The notes beneath the pieces were generated by a model. That model searched no databases, was not told the origin of the DNA, and saw nothing but the letters and a program-made list of their open reading frames with translations. This document shows, in pieces, positions 18,778 through 28,826 of a DNA stretch of 34,607 nt. The position numbers were made by a program, and so were the translations under genes. Within the stretch, counting starts at the first letter, position 1; every line of letters begins with the position of its first letter. The DNA is from Candidatus Zixiibacteriota bacterium (GTDB lineage: Bacteria; Zixibacteria; MSB-5A5; GN15; FEB-12), in the NCBI GenBank assembly GCA_024277795.1, contig JAJRUL010000159.1, forward strand, positions 1 through 34,607, given 5' to 3'.

Positions 18778-19440
18778 ATGATATCACCATTTATTATGAA
18801 AAAACGACTCACCGAAATCGGTCAAAGGCTTTACCGCGCGGGCATGGTGGCCGGAACTGATGGCAACATTTCTGTCCGACTTGATGATGACAGAGTCATG
18901 ATAACACCATCAGGATTACCAAAAGGGCTTTTGGAGCCTGATGATATGGTCATTGTCGATATTCGCGGAAAACACCTTCAGGGTAAGCATCAACCTTCAA
19001 CTGAGTTGCCAATGCACCTGTTTGTCTACCAGAATCGACCTGATGCAGTCGCTTGTGTACATGCCCATCCGCCATATTCAACTGCTTTTGCAGTTGCAGG
19101 AATCCATCTCACTGATGATATTCTTCCTGAAGTTGTGTTGGCTGTCGGAACTATTCCACTGACCGACTACGCTCCACCGGGGACCGATGCCGTTCCAAAA
19201 TCATTGGAACCACATATCGAGAAAAACAACGCCTTTCTACTGCGAAATCACGGTTTGCTGACTATCGGCCGTTCTTTGGATGAAGCATATAACAGACATG
19301 AAACAGTTGAACATTACGCCAGAATTGTACATCTCGCCAGAACGCTTGGCAATGTCGATAGTATTCCGTCAGATGATTTCAAACGACTCGAACGGATGCG
19401 TCACAAACTCGATGAAACATGGAACAGTGAAAAACGATAG
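18778..19440 (+). CDS. class II aldolase/adducin family protein (L-fuculose-phosphate aldolase-like)
   Basis: AGMVAGTDGNISVRL, HAHPPYSTAFAVAG, LLRNHGLLTIGRSLDEAYNRHETVEHYARI. Start taken at ATG 18778 (18796 also possible) rather than 18706. Confidence 0.88.
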   Translation: MISPFIMKKRLTEIGQRLYRAGMVAGTDGNISVRLDDDRVMITPSGLPKGLLEPDDMVIVDIRGKHLQGKHQPSTELPMHLFVYQNRPDAVACVHAHPPYSTAFAVAGIHLTDDILPEVVLAVGTIPLTDYAPPGTDAVPKSLEPHIEKNNAFLLRNHGLLTIGRSLDEAYNRHETVEHYARIVHLARTLGNVDSIPSDDFKRLERMRHKLDETWNSEKR

Positions 19441-19455
19441 TCAAACGACCCTGCT

Positions 19456-20637
19456 ATGCTGGTAAAAAAAGTAGTTATTGATAAAGCTGACCGCCTCTAC
19501 CAACTCCCCCCTGCTCTGAGTTCGTTTCTTCCGAGTAAACAAAGGTTGGCACGAGTCAAAAAAAATGAACTGCTCGATTTGGCCTCTTTTGTCTGGCCAA
19601 TCAGCTTTGACGCGACTGAGACTCCTTCATCGAACTCTTTAGAGTCAGCCGATAGAACCCAGATGCTCAAACTGTCTGAAGAGATTGCCAACTGGTATAT
19701 GGCAGTTCATTCAGTACGACTTGACCCCACGAAAGACATTTATATTGGTGCGGGAATAACAACACTCTTGTTTCAAATAGCGCTATCCTACGTCGACAAC
19801 GGTGACATTGTTTTTGTCCCTGAACTTGGTCTTCCAATCTATCGTCGAGCGGTGACTGCCTGCGGGGGACAAACGGTAAATTACGGTATCTCACCTCGAA
19901 AAGGCTGGCAACCGGATTTTGAAAGAGTGAGTTCCCGTATTGGGCGAGTAGCGCGCCTTCTCTTTCTCAACTCTCCCCATAACCCAACAGGTTATGAACT
20001 CTCAGAGAAGGAGCTTGCTGACCTGTGTTGGATAACTGGCAAAGAAAATATAGTGGTCATTAATGATTCAGCGTACGCTTCATTGAGTGAACGAAAAGCA
20101 ACCTCACTCTTGGCAGTTCGTGGTGGCAAAAAAATCGGGGTCGAAGTTGGTTCATTTGCTTACAACTTCGGATTACCCTCAGCACCATACGGATATGTTG
20201 TGGGAAATCGCGATGTGATCCACGGACTAAAACAGATGTCCCTATTGATGCCATTCACTATGCCCCATGCCTATACTGAACTTGCGATTGATGCCATTCG
20301 ACAGTTCCCCTCCCCCACCCTCAAGCAGATTCGACGTACAATGATTGATCGTTCGACCGAAGCAACACAACTGCTTGAAATGATCGGTCTTGAGCGAACC
20401 AATATCGACTCCACCCCTTTCGTATGGGGCAAGATTGAACGTAGACGGAACTCAAAAACTGTTTGCGACCAACTCTTCCGTCGGGCTCGAGTATTGACAA
20501 TGCCAGGAAATGCCTTCGGTGACCCGGGAGAAGGATTTGTTCGGATCAGCCTGTTTGCCCCGGACGGACATCTAAGCATGGCACACGATAGATTGAAAAA
20601 GAAGTATCGACTTCTCAAGCTGAGTAAGAAATCATGA
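19456..20637 (+). CDS. PLP-dependent aminotransferase class I/II
   Basis: FLNSPHNPTGYELSEKELADLC, VINDSAYASLS, PGNAFGDPGEGFVRISLFAP; the usual active-site Lys context is not obvious by eye. Confidence 0.82.
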   Translation: MLVKKVVIDKADRLYQLPPALSSFLPSKQRLARVKKNELLDLASFVWPISFDATETPSSNSLESADRTQMLKLSEEIANWYMAVHSVRLDPTKDIYIGAGITTLLFQIALSYVDNGDIVFVPELGLPIYRRAVTACGGQTVNYGISPRKGWQPDFERVSSRIGRVARLLFLNSPHNPTGYELSEKELADLCWITGKENIVVINDSAYASLSERKATSLLAVRGGKKIGVEVGSFAYNFGLPSAPYGYVVGNRDVIHGLKQMSLLMPFTMPHAYTELAIDAIRQFPSPTLKQIRRTMIDRSTEATQLLEMIGLERTNIDSTPFVWGKIERRRNSKTVCDQLFRRARVLTMPGNAFGDPGEGFVRISLFAPDGHLSMAHDRLKKKYRLLKLSKKS

Positions 20638-21035
20638 AAGATATTATCCGCCTTGCAGGAATGTCATTCTATGGATTCCACGGTGTCTCAGCGGCTGAAA
20701 AGGAAACTGGAAGAGAATATGAAGTCGATTGCGAACTGGAAGTCGATCTCGCTGATGCAGGACAATCTGACCGCTTAAAAGATACGGTAGACTATGCACA
20801 AGTATATGCTGTTGTGAGAGAAACGGTTGAGGGTACTGCCTATGCACTCCTTGAGGGTCTTGCAACTGGGCTGGCAACCAAAATACTTGACAGGTTTCCC
20901 ATCTACCGTGTAACTTTGAAGGTACGAAAACTTACCCCACCGATCCCCGGGCATATCCGGTTTATCGAAGTGGAAATCACTCGTTATCAAGCTGATATGA
21001 CTAAGCTGATTGATAACGATCCGAACCGGACATAA
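20634..21035 (+). CDS. folB: dihydroneopterin aldolase
   Basis: MKDIIRLAGMSFYGFHGVSAAEKETGREYEVDCELEVDL; DTVDYAQVYAVVRETVEGTAYALLEGLA; start overlaps the end of the aminotransferase. Confidence 0.92.
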   Translation: MKDIIRLAGMSFYGFHGVSAAEKETGREYEVDCELEVDLADAGQSDRLKDTVDYAQVYAVVRETVEGTAYALLEGLATGLATKILDRFPIYRVTLKVRKLTPPIPGHIRFIEVEITRYQADMTKLIDNDPNRT

Positions 21036-21047
21036 GGAGTACTCTCT

Positions 21048-21557
21048 ATGGCAACCGAAGCATATATTTCAACAGGGAGCAACTTAGGTGATCGCGAAAG
21101 GAATCTTGACCATGCCCTGGAGCTGATTACGGCAATCCCGGGTTGTGAAGTGATCGCTGTCTCCGCTGTATATGTTACACAACCTCAAGAAATGGAAGGT
21201 GAAAATCCACCTTTTCTCAATCAGGTTATTAAGATCGATTATGAATTCAGAGCCTTTGAGCTTCTTCATGAACTCGAGGCAATAGAAAAAAAACTCGGTC
21301 GAACCGAAAAAGGTAAGCGGATGGCAAGAACTATCGACCTTGATATTCTGCTCTTTGGAAAAGAGATTATAGAAACCGATCAACTCTCTATTCCACATCG
21401 TGAGATGTTAAACCGCGCTTTTGTCATGATCCCACTCCTACAAATTGACCCTGATCTTGTGCATCCAGTCACCAACCGCCCTGTTTCAGAATTCCTGACA
21501 GAAGAACACAGCAAAGAAATCGTAATATATAAAGAGCATGTCGCACGTAGCATCTGA
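21048..21557 (+). CDS. folK: 2-amino-4-hydroxy-6-hydroxymethyldihydropteridine pyrophosphokinase
   Basis: AYISTGSNLGDRERNLDHAL; NPPFLNQVIKIDYEF; RTIDLDILLFG; IPHREMLNRAFVMIPLLQI. Confidence 0.94.
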   Translation: MATEAYISTGSNLGDRERNLDHALELITAIPGCEVIAVSAVYVTQPQEMEGENPPFLNQVIKIDYEFRAFELLHELEAIEKKLGRTEKGKRMARTIDLDILLFGKEIIETDQLSIPHREMLNRAFVMIPLLQIDPDLVHPVTNRPVSEFLTEEHSKEIVIYKEHVARSI

Positions 21558-22200
21558 ACATAATTATATCGCCGTAGAAGGCGTGATTGGTGTCGGCAAG
21601 ACAACATTTGCAGGAATGCTTGCCGAGGCACTTGATGCTGAGACTCTTAATGAAGAAGTGTTTGAGAACCCATATCTCGTCGACTATTACCGTAACAGAA
21701 AGCGTTATGCTTTTACATGCCAACTCAACTTCCTCCTATCACGATTTCAACAACAGCAACAATTACTCACAAGAGATCTGTTTGCACAACGCATTGTAGC
21801 AGACTATGTCTATGCAAAGGATGCTATTTTCGCCTCAGTTACCCTTTCTGATCGCGAACTCGCACTCTATAATCGTATTGCCCCAATGCTTGCCTCTGAA
21901 GTCCCAAAACCTGATCTTGTCATCTACCTGCAAGCATCTACTGCTGTTCTGCTTAACCGCATCAAAAAACGTAACCTGCCGTTTGAACGCCCTATTGACT
22001 CTGATTATATTCAAATGCTCAATCAAGCATACGACTATTTCTTCTTTAACTACACCGACACACCTCTACTGGTTGTCAAAACTGATGATATCGATTTTGT
22101 CAATAACCCCGAACACTTCGACGATCTCATTGATCAACTGCAAAAACCGATTGTTGGCAAAAAATATTATTCACCATCAGGCGACTTAGCACAGATATAA
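21538..22200 (+). CDS. deoxynucleoside kinase (dGK/dCK family)
   Basis: YIAVEGVIGVGKTTFAGMLAEAL; ERxxxxD-type context (QRIVADYVYAKDAIFA); LVIYLQASTAVLLNRIKKR; overlaps folK by 20 nt. Confidence 0.9.
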   Translation: MSHVASEHNYIAVEGVIGVGKTTFAGMLAEALDAETLNEEVFENPYLVDYYRNRKRYAFTCQLNFLLSRFQQQQQLLTRDLFAQRIVADYVYAKDAIFASVTLSDRELALYNRIAPMLASEVPKPDLVIYLQASTAVLLNRIKKRNLPFERPIDSDYIQMLNQAYDYFFFNYTDTPLLVVKTDDIDFVNNPEHFDDLIDQLQKPIVGKKYYSPSGDLAQI

Positions 22201-22201
22201 T

Positions 22202-23023
22202 ATGTCTAAGATAAATCAATCAAAAAAGAAAACAGTGCAAACTGTCATAAGAAAAAAATCCAAAGGGGAAAAAGTCACTATGCTAACAGCGTACGATGCC
22301 TTTATCGCTTCCCTTCTGGACAAGACAGGGATTGATATAATCCTCGTCGGGGATTCGGCCGCAAATGTTCTTCATGGGTATCAGTCAACAATTCCAATGA
22401 CTATGGATATCATGATTGCTCACACATCAGCCGTTTCACGCGGAACATCCAAGGCACTCGTTGTTGGTGATATGCCCTTCCTATCGTTTCAACCATCTGT
22501 TAAAACCGCAATCAAGAATGCGGGACGATTCCTCAAAGAGGGATCAGCTGAGGCGGTGAAAATTGAAGGCGGACTTGAAATGGTTGATACAATCACCAGA
22601 GTCATCGAGTGTGGCATCCCCGTCATGGGGCATGTTGGACTTACACCACAATCTATCCATCGCTTCGGCGGACCAAAAGTGCAAGGTCGTGTTGAAAAAT
22701 CTCGAAACTATCTTAAGGAGTCTGCTCTGGCATTGCAAGAGGCAGGATGTTTTGCCATTGTTCTGGAACTTATGGAGTCAGACGTTGCGAAAGAAATTAC
22801 TGAATCTCTTGATACAACCGCAACAATAGGAATCGGAGCAGGTCCGTTTTGTGATGGACAAGTATTAGTTACCAACGATATGTTAGGGCTTAAAGATGAC
22901 GGATTCAGCCCTAAATTCCTTCGCCAGTACGCTAACCTAACCGAAAACATAATAACAGCAGTAGAGCAATATATGGAAGATGTCAAAACAGGCAATTTCC
23001 CCTCAGAAAAAGAATCTTACTAA
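22202..23023 (+). CDS. panB: 3-methyl-2-oxobutanoate hydroxymethyltransferase
   Basis: VTMLTAYDAFIASLLDKTGIDIILVGDSAANVLHGYQSTIPMTMDIMIAH; VKIEGG; PVMGHVGLTPQS; IGIGAGPFCDGQVLVTNDMLG. Confidence 0.96.
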   Translation: MSKINQSKKKTVQTVIRKKSKGEKVTMLTAYDAFIASLLDKTGIDIILVGDSAANVLHGYQSTIPMTMDIMIAHTSAVSRGTSKALVVGDMPFLSFQPSVKTAIKNAGRFLKEGSAEAVKIEGGLEMVDTITRVIECGIPVMGHVGLTPQSIHRFGGPKVQGRVEKSRNYLKESALALQEAGCFAIVLELMESDVAKEITESLDTTATIGIGAGPFCDGQVLVTNDMLGLKDDGFSPKFLRQYANLTENIITAVEQYMEDVKTGNFPSEKESY

Positions 23024-23142
23024 GTCCCACATTATCATCATATAACTGCATCTTATCACGCCACAGAGGGCAGGAATCAATATAGTGATAACAATCAATA
23101 ACAGCATATTACCTAAAAAGAAAAGAGAATAGAGGAAAACAA

Positions 23143-23958
23143 ATGGAACAAGCAACAGAACTGATTAAAGCGTTTGCAATGGAGTATGGGCTCAAGATCA
23201 TTGGTGCGATTGCAATTCTTTTTATCGGACGAATTATCGTGGGGATTCTGTCCTCAATGGTACGAAAGCTGATGGACCGTGCAGGGACAGATGCTACATT
23301 GACAAAATTCGTATATTCACTTACCCGAACTGCTTTGATGATCTTTGTCGTCATTGCTGCACTCGGGACTCTCGGAGTTGAAACAACTTCATTCGTTGCA
23401 ATTATCGGTGCCGCAGGTTTGGCGGTCGGTTTTGCCCTGCAGGGTTCACTATCAAACTTTGCTTCGGGCGTAATGCTTATCATTTTTAGACCATTCAAAA
23501 CTGGTGACTATGTCGAAGCTGGTGGTACAAGTGGATCGGTTGACTCAATAGGTATTTTCGTTACCATCATGACAACCCCTGACAACAAAAAAATCATAAT
23601 TCCTAACAGCAAAATTACTGGTGATACAATTACCAACTACTCGGCAATGGATACTCGCAGGATTGATATGGTTTTCGGTATCGGTTATGGTGATGATATC
23701 AAAAAGGCGAAAGAGATACTCGAAAGAATTATGGCTGAAGATAATCGAATACTGAAAGATCCTGCTCCAATGGTAGCAGTATCCGAATTAGCCGATAGCT
23801 CAGTTAATTTTGTTGTTCGTCCGTGGGTGAAAAAAGAAGATTACTGGGGAGTTTTCTTCGATATGACGGAAACGGTTAAATTAACATTCGATAACAAAGG
23901 TATTTCTATACCTTTCCCACAGCAGGATGTCCATATGCATCAGGCCACAACAAGCTAA
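23143..23958 (+). CDS. mscS: small-conductance mechanosensitive channel
   Basis: GVETTSFVAIIGAAGLAVGFALQGSLSNFASGVMLIIFRPFKTGDYVEAGG; IIIPNSKITGDTITNYS; 271 aa. Confidence 0.95.
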   Translation: MEQATELIKAFAMEYGLKIIGAIAILFIGRIIVGILSSMVRKLMDRAGTDATLTKFVYSLTRTALMIFVVIAALGTLGVETTSFVAIIGAAGLAVGFALQGSLSNFASGVMLIIFRPFKTGDYVEAGGTSGSVDSIGIFVTIMTTPDNKKIIIPNSKITGDTITNYSAMDTRRIDMVFGIGYGDDIKKAKEILERIMAEDNRILKDPAPMVAVSELADSSVNFVVRPWVKKEDYWGVFFDMTETVKLTFDNKGISIPFPQQDVHMHQATTS

Positions 23959-23966
23959 GAAGGGGT

Positions 23967-24875
23967 ATGGCAATGAAAAAAACAAAACTATTCGCAAACA
24001 CACTTTGCCTCCTTTCTCTATGTATTTCAATGAGTGTCTATGCTCAAGATGACACAACACAAACAGGCTGGCAAAAATCGGTAGTAGTTGATGTTACAAC
24101 AACACAAACTGCATACTCAAATTCATGGACAGGAGGAGAGAACGGTTCTGTCAACTGGGTTGCAAATCTAAACGGCTCCGCAGAAAACCAACTCAGAGAA
24201 TGGATCAAGTTTCGGTCTACACTTAAGCTCTCTTTTGGTCAAACAATCCAACAAGATGATGACAACAATTGGAGTAAACCGAAGAAATCAACCGATCTGA
24301 TTGACTGGGAAAATGTTGGACGGTTTACCCTCCACAAATTTGTTGACCCGTATTCAGCCGTTAGAGTGCAATCTCAATTTGTTGATGCGTCAGTAGATAT
24401 CAAAAAGCGGTACCTGAGTCCAATGAAGATTACTGAGTCAGCAGGTATTGCTAAGGAGTTCTACCGAAAGGATAATGATTTGTTCGTAACGAGATTCGGT
24501 TTTGGATTCAGACAAATCAGATCGACCGAGATCACGGATACTGTAACACTGACTACAGAATCCGTCACATCTACTGACGGCGGTTTCGAGTCTGTCTCCG
24601 ATCTCCTGTTAACTTTCAATGAGATATTGAGATTGACCTCAAAACTCACTCTGTACAAAGCACTATTCTATTCAGAAAAAGATGCCGTAGTAAACACACC
24701 TGCAGAAAACTACTGGAAAGCAGTTGATGTTAATTTTGAGAATACTTTTACAGCACAACTCTCAAAGATAATTGCAGTGAATCTCTATATGCAGTTGATC
24801 TATGAAAAACAACAAAGCCTTAAGGGTCAGTTGAAAGAGACTCTTGGTATCGGTTTTATCTACAAGATGATTTAA
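23967..24875 (+). CDS. secreted DUF3078-like protein (probable outer-membrane beta-strand-rich protein)
   Basis: Signal peptide ending VYAQD; NSWTGGENGSVNWVANLNGSAE, VDLNFENTFTAQLSK-like segments, alternating aromatic strands. Confidence 0.75.
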   Translation: MAMKKTKLFANTLCLLSLCISMSVYAQDDTTQTGWQKSVVVDVTTTQTAYSNSWTGGENGSVNWVANLNGSAENQLREWIKFRSTLKLSFGQTIQQDDDNNWSKPKKSTDLIDWENVGRFTLHKFVDPYSAVRVQSQFVDASVDIKKRYLSPMKITESAGIAKEFYRKDNDLFVTRFGFGFRQIRSTEITDTVTLTTESVTSTDGGFESVSDLLLTFNEILRLTSKLTLYKALFYSEKDAVVNTPAENYWKAVDVNFENTFTAQLSKIIAVNLYMQLIYEKQQSLKGQLKETLGIGFIYKMI

Positions 24876-24897
24876 AATCATCGAAACGCTACTGATA

Positions 24898-24929
24898 AAA
24901 ACGATCGGGAAAAACAACCCGATCGTTTT
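24898..24929. terminator. bidirectional rho-independent terminator
   Basis: AAAACGATCGGG / CCCGATCGTTTT perfect 12-bp stem with an 8-nt loop, between convergent genes ending at 24875 (+) and 24940 (-). Confidence 0.92.
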
Positions 24930-24939
24930 CTATTATCTG

Positions 24940-26970
24940 CTATTGAAGCCGTGGAAATAACATTATCAGCGTATCAATATATCCTCTCTGATCAGGAAAC
25001 GCTTTTAACTGATTCATATACACCTGAGACTTCTGATAGTCATTGTTCTTGAGAAAGTGCTCAATGAGTCGCCGATATGAATATGCCGGTGCCCCCCCTA
25101 GCTTCACGGCTGACTCAAGTGCATTGAAATACTCATCAATACGACCTGTCTTCCCGTAAAGAGTCATTAACCCCTGATATGCCTCCTGCAAACTTGGATC
25201 AATCGCAGTTGCCATTTTCAATGCCTTTTCAGCCTCATCATAATGCTCAAGTCGTATCTGAAGCATTCCATAGGCATGATTAACTCTAGGGTTGTATGGA
25301 TTCATCCCGCGTGCAATCAAACAATATACTAAGGCACTATCAAATATACCTAACGACAAATAGGCCGCACCAATATTTGAATAACCTGATGGACTAGCAG
25401 GATTTTGCCTGATTGTTTTCTTAAAGATGTCGACTGCATCACGAAAACGACCCTCAGACAATGCTTTCTGCCCATCTCTATTACTCTTCCATGACGGATT
25501 TATCTCCCCCCATTTGTTCTGCTCCACAATAACTTTCATCTCATCACCCGCTTCGCGATAATAATCAATTATCTGAAAAAAAGAATTCTGATTCAGCAAA
25601 GGATCAAAATAATAGTAATCATAGAATTGTTCAAAAGCAGACTCTTCACTATGATTGACCAATACACGCCCACTCAAAAAGAAAATATTCAAACAGATAG
25701 CCAATAGAACAATATACATACCCATTCGTTTGGATGCGGATCGCACTATCAGGAGAGAAACAAACAGTCCTACAGGTATACCAGCAAAGGCAAACAGATC
25801 CCAATCTTTCGGCATCCCCAGTTTCGGATCCAGCAAAAACGGGACGGATAGAACTGAAAGGCTCAATATCAACAGATAGATTCTTTCAGAAGCCTCAAAA
25901 ACTCTGCCCTTGAGTTTTTGAAGTCTAAAAAGTGGTACAAACACAATTGCTGGCACAAGCAATACTGTTACATTAATCACGTCTGTAATATGACGGAGTG
26001 AGAATAAAGTATAATGACCAACCGTAAAGCGGTTTTCGAAAAGTGGCACAAAAGCAAAACGGAAAAAGAAGCTCCTAGCAGATAGATATTGGAACAGTAG
26101 TACACCTATTATAATAAGAAAGAGACCTGCTACATATTGAACAGATCGTGGTACACTTCTGATCCTCATAAAAACGCTCGTCCGATATGAAAGAACAATC
26201 AGCAATGCGGGAGTAAGCGTCAAAGCAAGACCATGCATAAACAATGCGAAAGTATAAGCAGGGAGAATCCACAATCGAGAGAGCTCACCACGCATAACCA
26301 ATAGCCCAATTATAGAGAACAGAGCGACACCAAATGCAAGAATCGAATAGTTCTCTACATAACCGAAAAACAGAAGAGAAAATCCCCCAGATACCCATAA
26401 AGCCACAAATAATAATCTCTCAAAATAACAATCGAACAGCTTTCTACTGAGAAGAAAAACTGTAATAAGAAACAGCAGACCGCTAACAATTGAAAGAATC
26501 TGGTAACTCAATAATGCAGACTGTTCATTTGGACCACCAAGTAATCGACTAAACCAAACATGTACAAGTGATTCACCAATCTCACGAGTCTTGATTATCG
26601 GATTTGCTGATGCTACCGAAGCAAGTAATGACTCACCATCTCCAAGGTAAAACCCCTTCGCTCTCAACAAATAGAATAAGACAGCAACTGCAATGATAAT
26701 GATCATTGTAGCAAGCTTCTCGTAGTTGCCCTCCATAATACTTGAACTATCTACTGACTTTGTACGTCTATTGAAAATCAATACAAGAGGCGGTATCAAT
26801 ATAGCAAAAAGAATCAGAATCCATCGTGATGTTACAGGTAGATATGAACCAAAACTGAAAGCAAACCAGTATTTTGATACAAACAAATCACCAAGAACAT
26901 TCAGCGCAACGAAAACATAGTAGCAGAGAAAAAAGAGAGGTCTATAATTATCACGGCTCGTCTCAGACAT
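24940..26970 (-). CDS. multi-pass membrane protein with C-terminal TPR domain
   Basis: N-terminal ~440 aa hydrophobic helices with GT39/O-mannosyltransferase-like layout (YLGDGESLLAS); C-terminal TPRs (NPASPSGYSNIGAAYLSLGIFDSALVYC; NPRVNHAYGMLQIRLEHYDEAEKALK). Confidence 0.82.
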   Translation of the reverse strand: MSETSRDNYRPLFFLCYYVFVALNVLGDLFVSKYWFAFSFGSYLPVTSRWILILFAILIPPLVLIFNRRTKSVDSSSIMEGNYEKLATMIIIIAVAVLFYLLRAKGFYLGDGESLLASVASANPIIKTREIGESLVHVWFSRLLGGPNEQSALLSYQILSIVSGLLFLITVFLLSRKLFDCYFERLLFVALWVSGGFSLLFFGYVENYSILAFGVALFSIIGLLVMRGELSRLWILPAYTFALFMHGLALTLTPALLIVLSYRTSVFMRIRSVPRSVQYVAGLFLIIIGVLLFQYLSARSFFFRFAFVPLFENRFTVGHYTLFSLRHITDVINVTVLLVPAIVFVPLFRLQKLKGRVFEASERIYLLILSLSVLSVPFLLDPKLGMPKDWDLFAFAGIPVGLFVSLLIVRSASKRMGMYIVLLAICLNIFFLSGRVLVNHSEESAFEQFYDYYYFDPLLNQNSFFQIIDYYREAGDEMKVIVEQNKWGEINPSWKSNRDGQKALSEGRFRDAVDIFKKTIRQNPASPSGYSNIGAAYLSLGIFDSALVYCLIARGMNPYNPRVNHAYGMLQIRLEHYDEAEKALKMATAIDPSLQEAYQGLMTLYGKTGRIDEYFNALESAVKLGGAPAYSYRRLIEHFLKNNDYQKSQVYMNQLKAFPDQRGYIDTLIMLFPRLQ

Positions 26971-27061
26971 AGTGAGTCAATCGTATTACGGTTTCGTGTT
27001 GTTATGAATATAATACGATAGATCGCGCTACGGAACAAGTCGTCACAAGAATCAACTACAT

Positions 27062-28768
27062 TCAACCGAAATAACCTGTAAAAAATAGAACCATTCCGAC
27101 AATAAAAAGTACCCCAAACGCTGTCGCCACCAATAACCAGAGAGGCACTGTCTTTCTCGTATCTTCTTGAACAACAGGTTTAGCAAGTGCTCTTCTGCGT
27201 TTTTCTTCTTCACGTTGACGTTCGTAATCTTCCCAATCAAGAAGGAACTCTTCACACGACCGATACCGACGCGACACACGAATAGCGAGCATCTTGCCAA
27301 TCATCTCTACTAATTCGTCAGGAAGTTCAGCCCGAAGACTGTCAACGATCAGATTGTTCCCTGAATCATACACAGGAGTCCTACCAACGAGCAACTGATG
27401 TAGCACAACGCCCATACCATAAATATCTCCCGCCCTGGATTTCTTCCTCTCAGGCGGGCTGTACCAGTTTCTCTTCTTACGGTCATCATAATGCGGAGGC
27501 ATTGCAAAATCTGTCAGTTTTACCACTTCATTCGCATCAAAGAGCAAGTTTGAAGGACGTAAATTCCCGTGCAGAATGTTATTCTTGTGAGCAAAATCAA
27601 GACCTGATGCTACCTGCCTGATTATCTCAAAAGCTTTCTCCCAACCATACGTGCGAACCATGCGATCTGCAAGTGAACCTCCCTGCGCATATTCAGAGAT
27701 TATAACAGTTCCATTCTTATCATTTCCCGCACCAAGGATATTAATTATGTTATCATGCTTCATCGAGGAAAGTAATTTTGCTTCCTTCTTCCCGTCTTCA
27801 CCTTTAGCATGGCGCTTGATAACATACAATTTCTTTGTCACACGGTTTTCTACGAGAATTGTTGAGCTGTAATTCGTCTCTCGAATAGTGTCCATGTAAC
27901 GACATTTACCAAGAAAAGACTCTGAACCTGACACATCCATCTTACTCGGATCGGATCCGCCTGACTGACCTCCGATAGCATCGAGAATAGCATCCTTTAA
28001 CTCAACCGCTGTCTGGTACCTGTCACTTGCCTCTTGAGCCAGACATTTTGTAATAATATTGTCAAAAGCTGTCCCTATTTGGGGATTAAGCTCAGAAGGC
28101 AACTTGAAACTTCCCAACGGTTTTTTAGCCGTCAAAATCTCATAAAGTATCACACCGACCGCATAAATATCTGTAGTTTGATCAACATTAGTCGAACTGA
28201 CTTTCTGTTCTGGCGACATATAAGAGAGAGTCCCCATAATAACATCCGAAGCAGTCATTTCAGCCTCAGGGGTGCCGACGATCTGAGCAATACCAAAATC
28301 TGCAACCAAGGCATTCCCTTGACGATCTATCAAAACATTAGCAGGCTTGATATCTCTGTGAATTACACCATTTTTATGCGCATAATCGAGTGCTTTACAC
28401 ACCTGTGCAATCATCTCAATCTTGGTTCTGAATTCGATACGGTCTGAGTCGATTACCTCACGAAGAGAGGTCCCGTCAATATAATCCATAACAAAATAAT
28501 ATCGACCTCCCGCCGTCCCTTTATCAATGATATGTACGATATTCGGGTGATTCAACCGAGCAATTACGAGCGATTCTCTTTCAAACCGACGGACTATATC
28601 TTCATCTGAAGTCAACTTCGTCGAAAGAACCTTAATCGCTACTTCCCGATTCAGAGACTCTTGATACCCTTTATAAATTTCGGCTATACCGCCCTGCCCT
28701 ATTTTTCCGGTTAGAACATACTCACCAAATTTGACTACTTTTTTAGCGGGAGCTACTGCCTGCGACAT
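27062..28768 (-). CDS. serine/threonine protein kinase with a second, degenerate kinase domain and C-terminal TM helix
   Basis: Domain 1: GQGGIAEIYKG, VAIKVLS, HRDIKPANVLI, ADFGIAQ, SPEQ. Domain 2: LYVIKRHAKG, HGNLRPSNLLF, TDFAMPP, SPPERK. TM near the C-terminus. Start assigned to ATG 28768 (GGAGAG RBS) rather than 28837. Confidence 0.9.
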   Translation of the reverse strand: MSQAVAPAKKVVKFGEYVLTGKIGQGGIAEIYKGYQESLNREVAIKVLSTKLTSDEDIVRRFERESLVIARLNHPNIVHIIDKGTAGGRYYFVMDYIDGTSLREVIDSDRIEFRTKIEMIAQVCKALDYAHKNGVIHRDIKPANVLIDRQGNALVADFGIAQIVGTPEAEMTASDVIMGTLSYMSPEQKVSSTNVDQTTDIYAVGVILYEILTAKKPLGSFKLPSELNPQIGTAFDNIITKCLAQEASDRYQTAVELKDAILDAIGGQSGGSDPSKMDVSGSESFLGKCRYMDTIRETNYSSTILVENRVTKKLYVIKRHAKGEDGKKEAKLLSSMKHDNIINILGAGNDKNGTVIISEYAQGGSLADRMVRTYGWEKAFEIIRQVASGLDFAHKNNILHGNLRPSNLLFDANEVVKLTDFAMPPHYDDRKKRNWYSPPERKKSRAGDIYGMGVVLHQLLVGRTPVYDSGNNLIVDSLRAELPDELVEMIGKMLAIRVSRRYRSCEEFLLDWEDYERQREEEKRRRALAKPVVQEDTRKTVPLWLLVATAFGVLFIVGMVLFFTGYFG

Positions 28769-28786
28769 AAAAATCTTCTCTCCATA

Positions 28787-28826
28787 ATAAAAAAACAGGG
28801 ATAGCGATTGTTTCGCTATCCCTGTT
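28787..28826 (-). terminator. rho-independent terminator-like hairpin immediately upstream of the kinase RBS
   Basis: Minus strand AACAGGGATAGCGA-AACAA-TCGCTATCCCTGTT perfect 14-bp stem (28826-28794), followed by TTTTTTATTAT and then GGAGAG and the kinase ATG. Confidence 0.88.
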
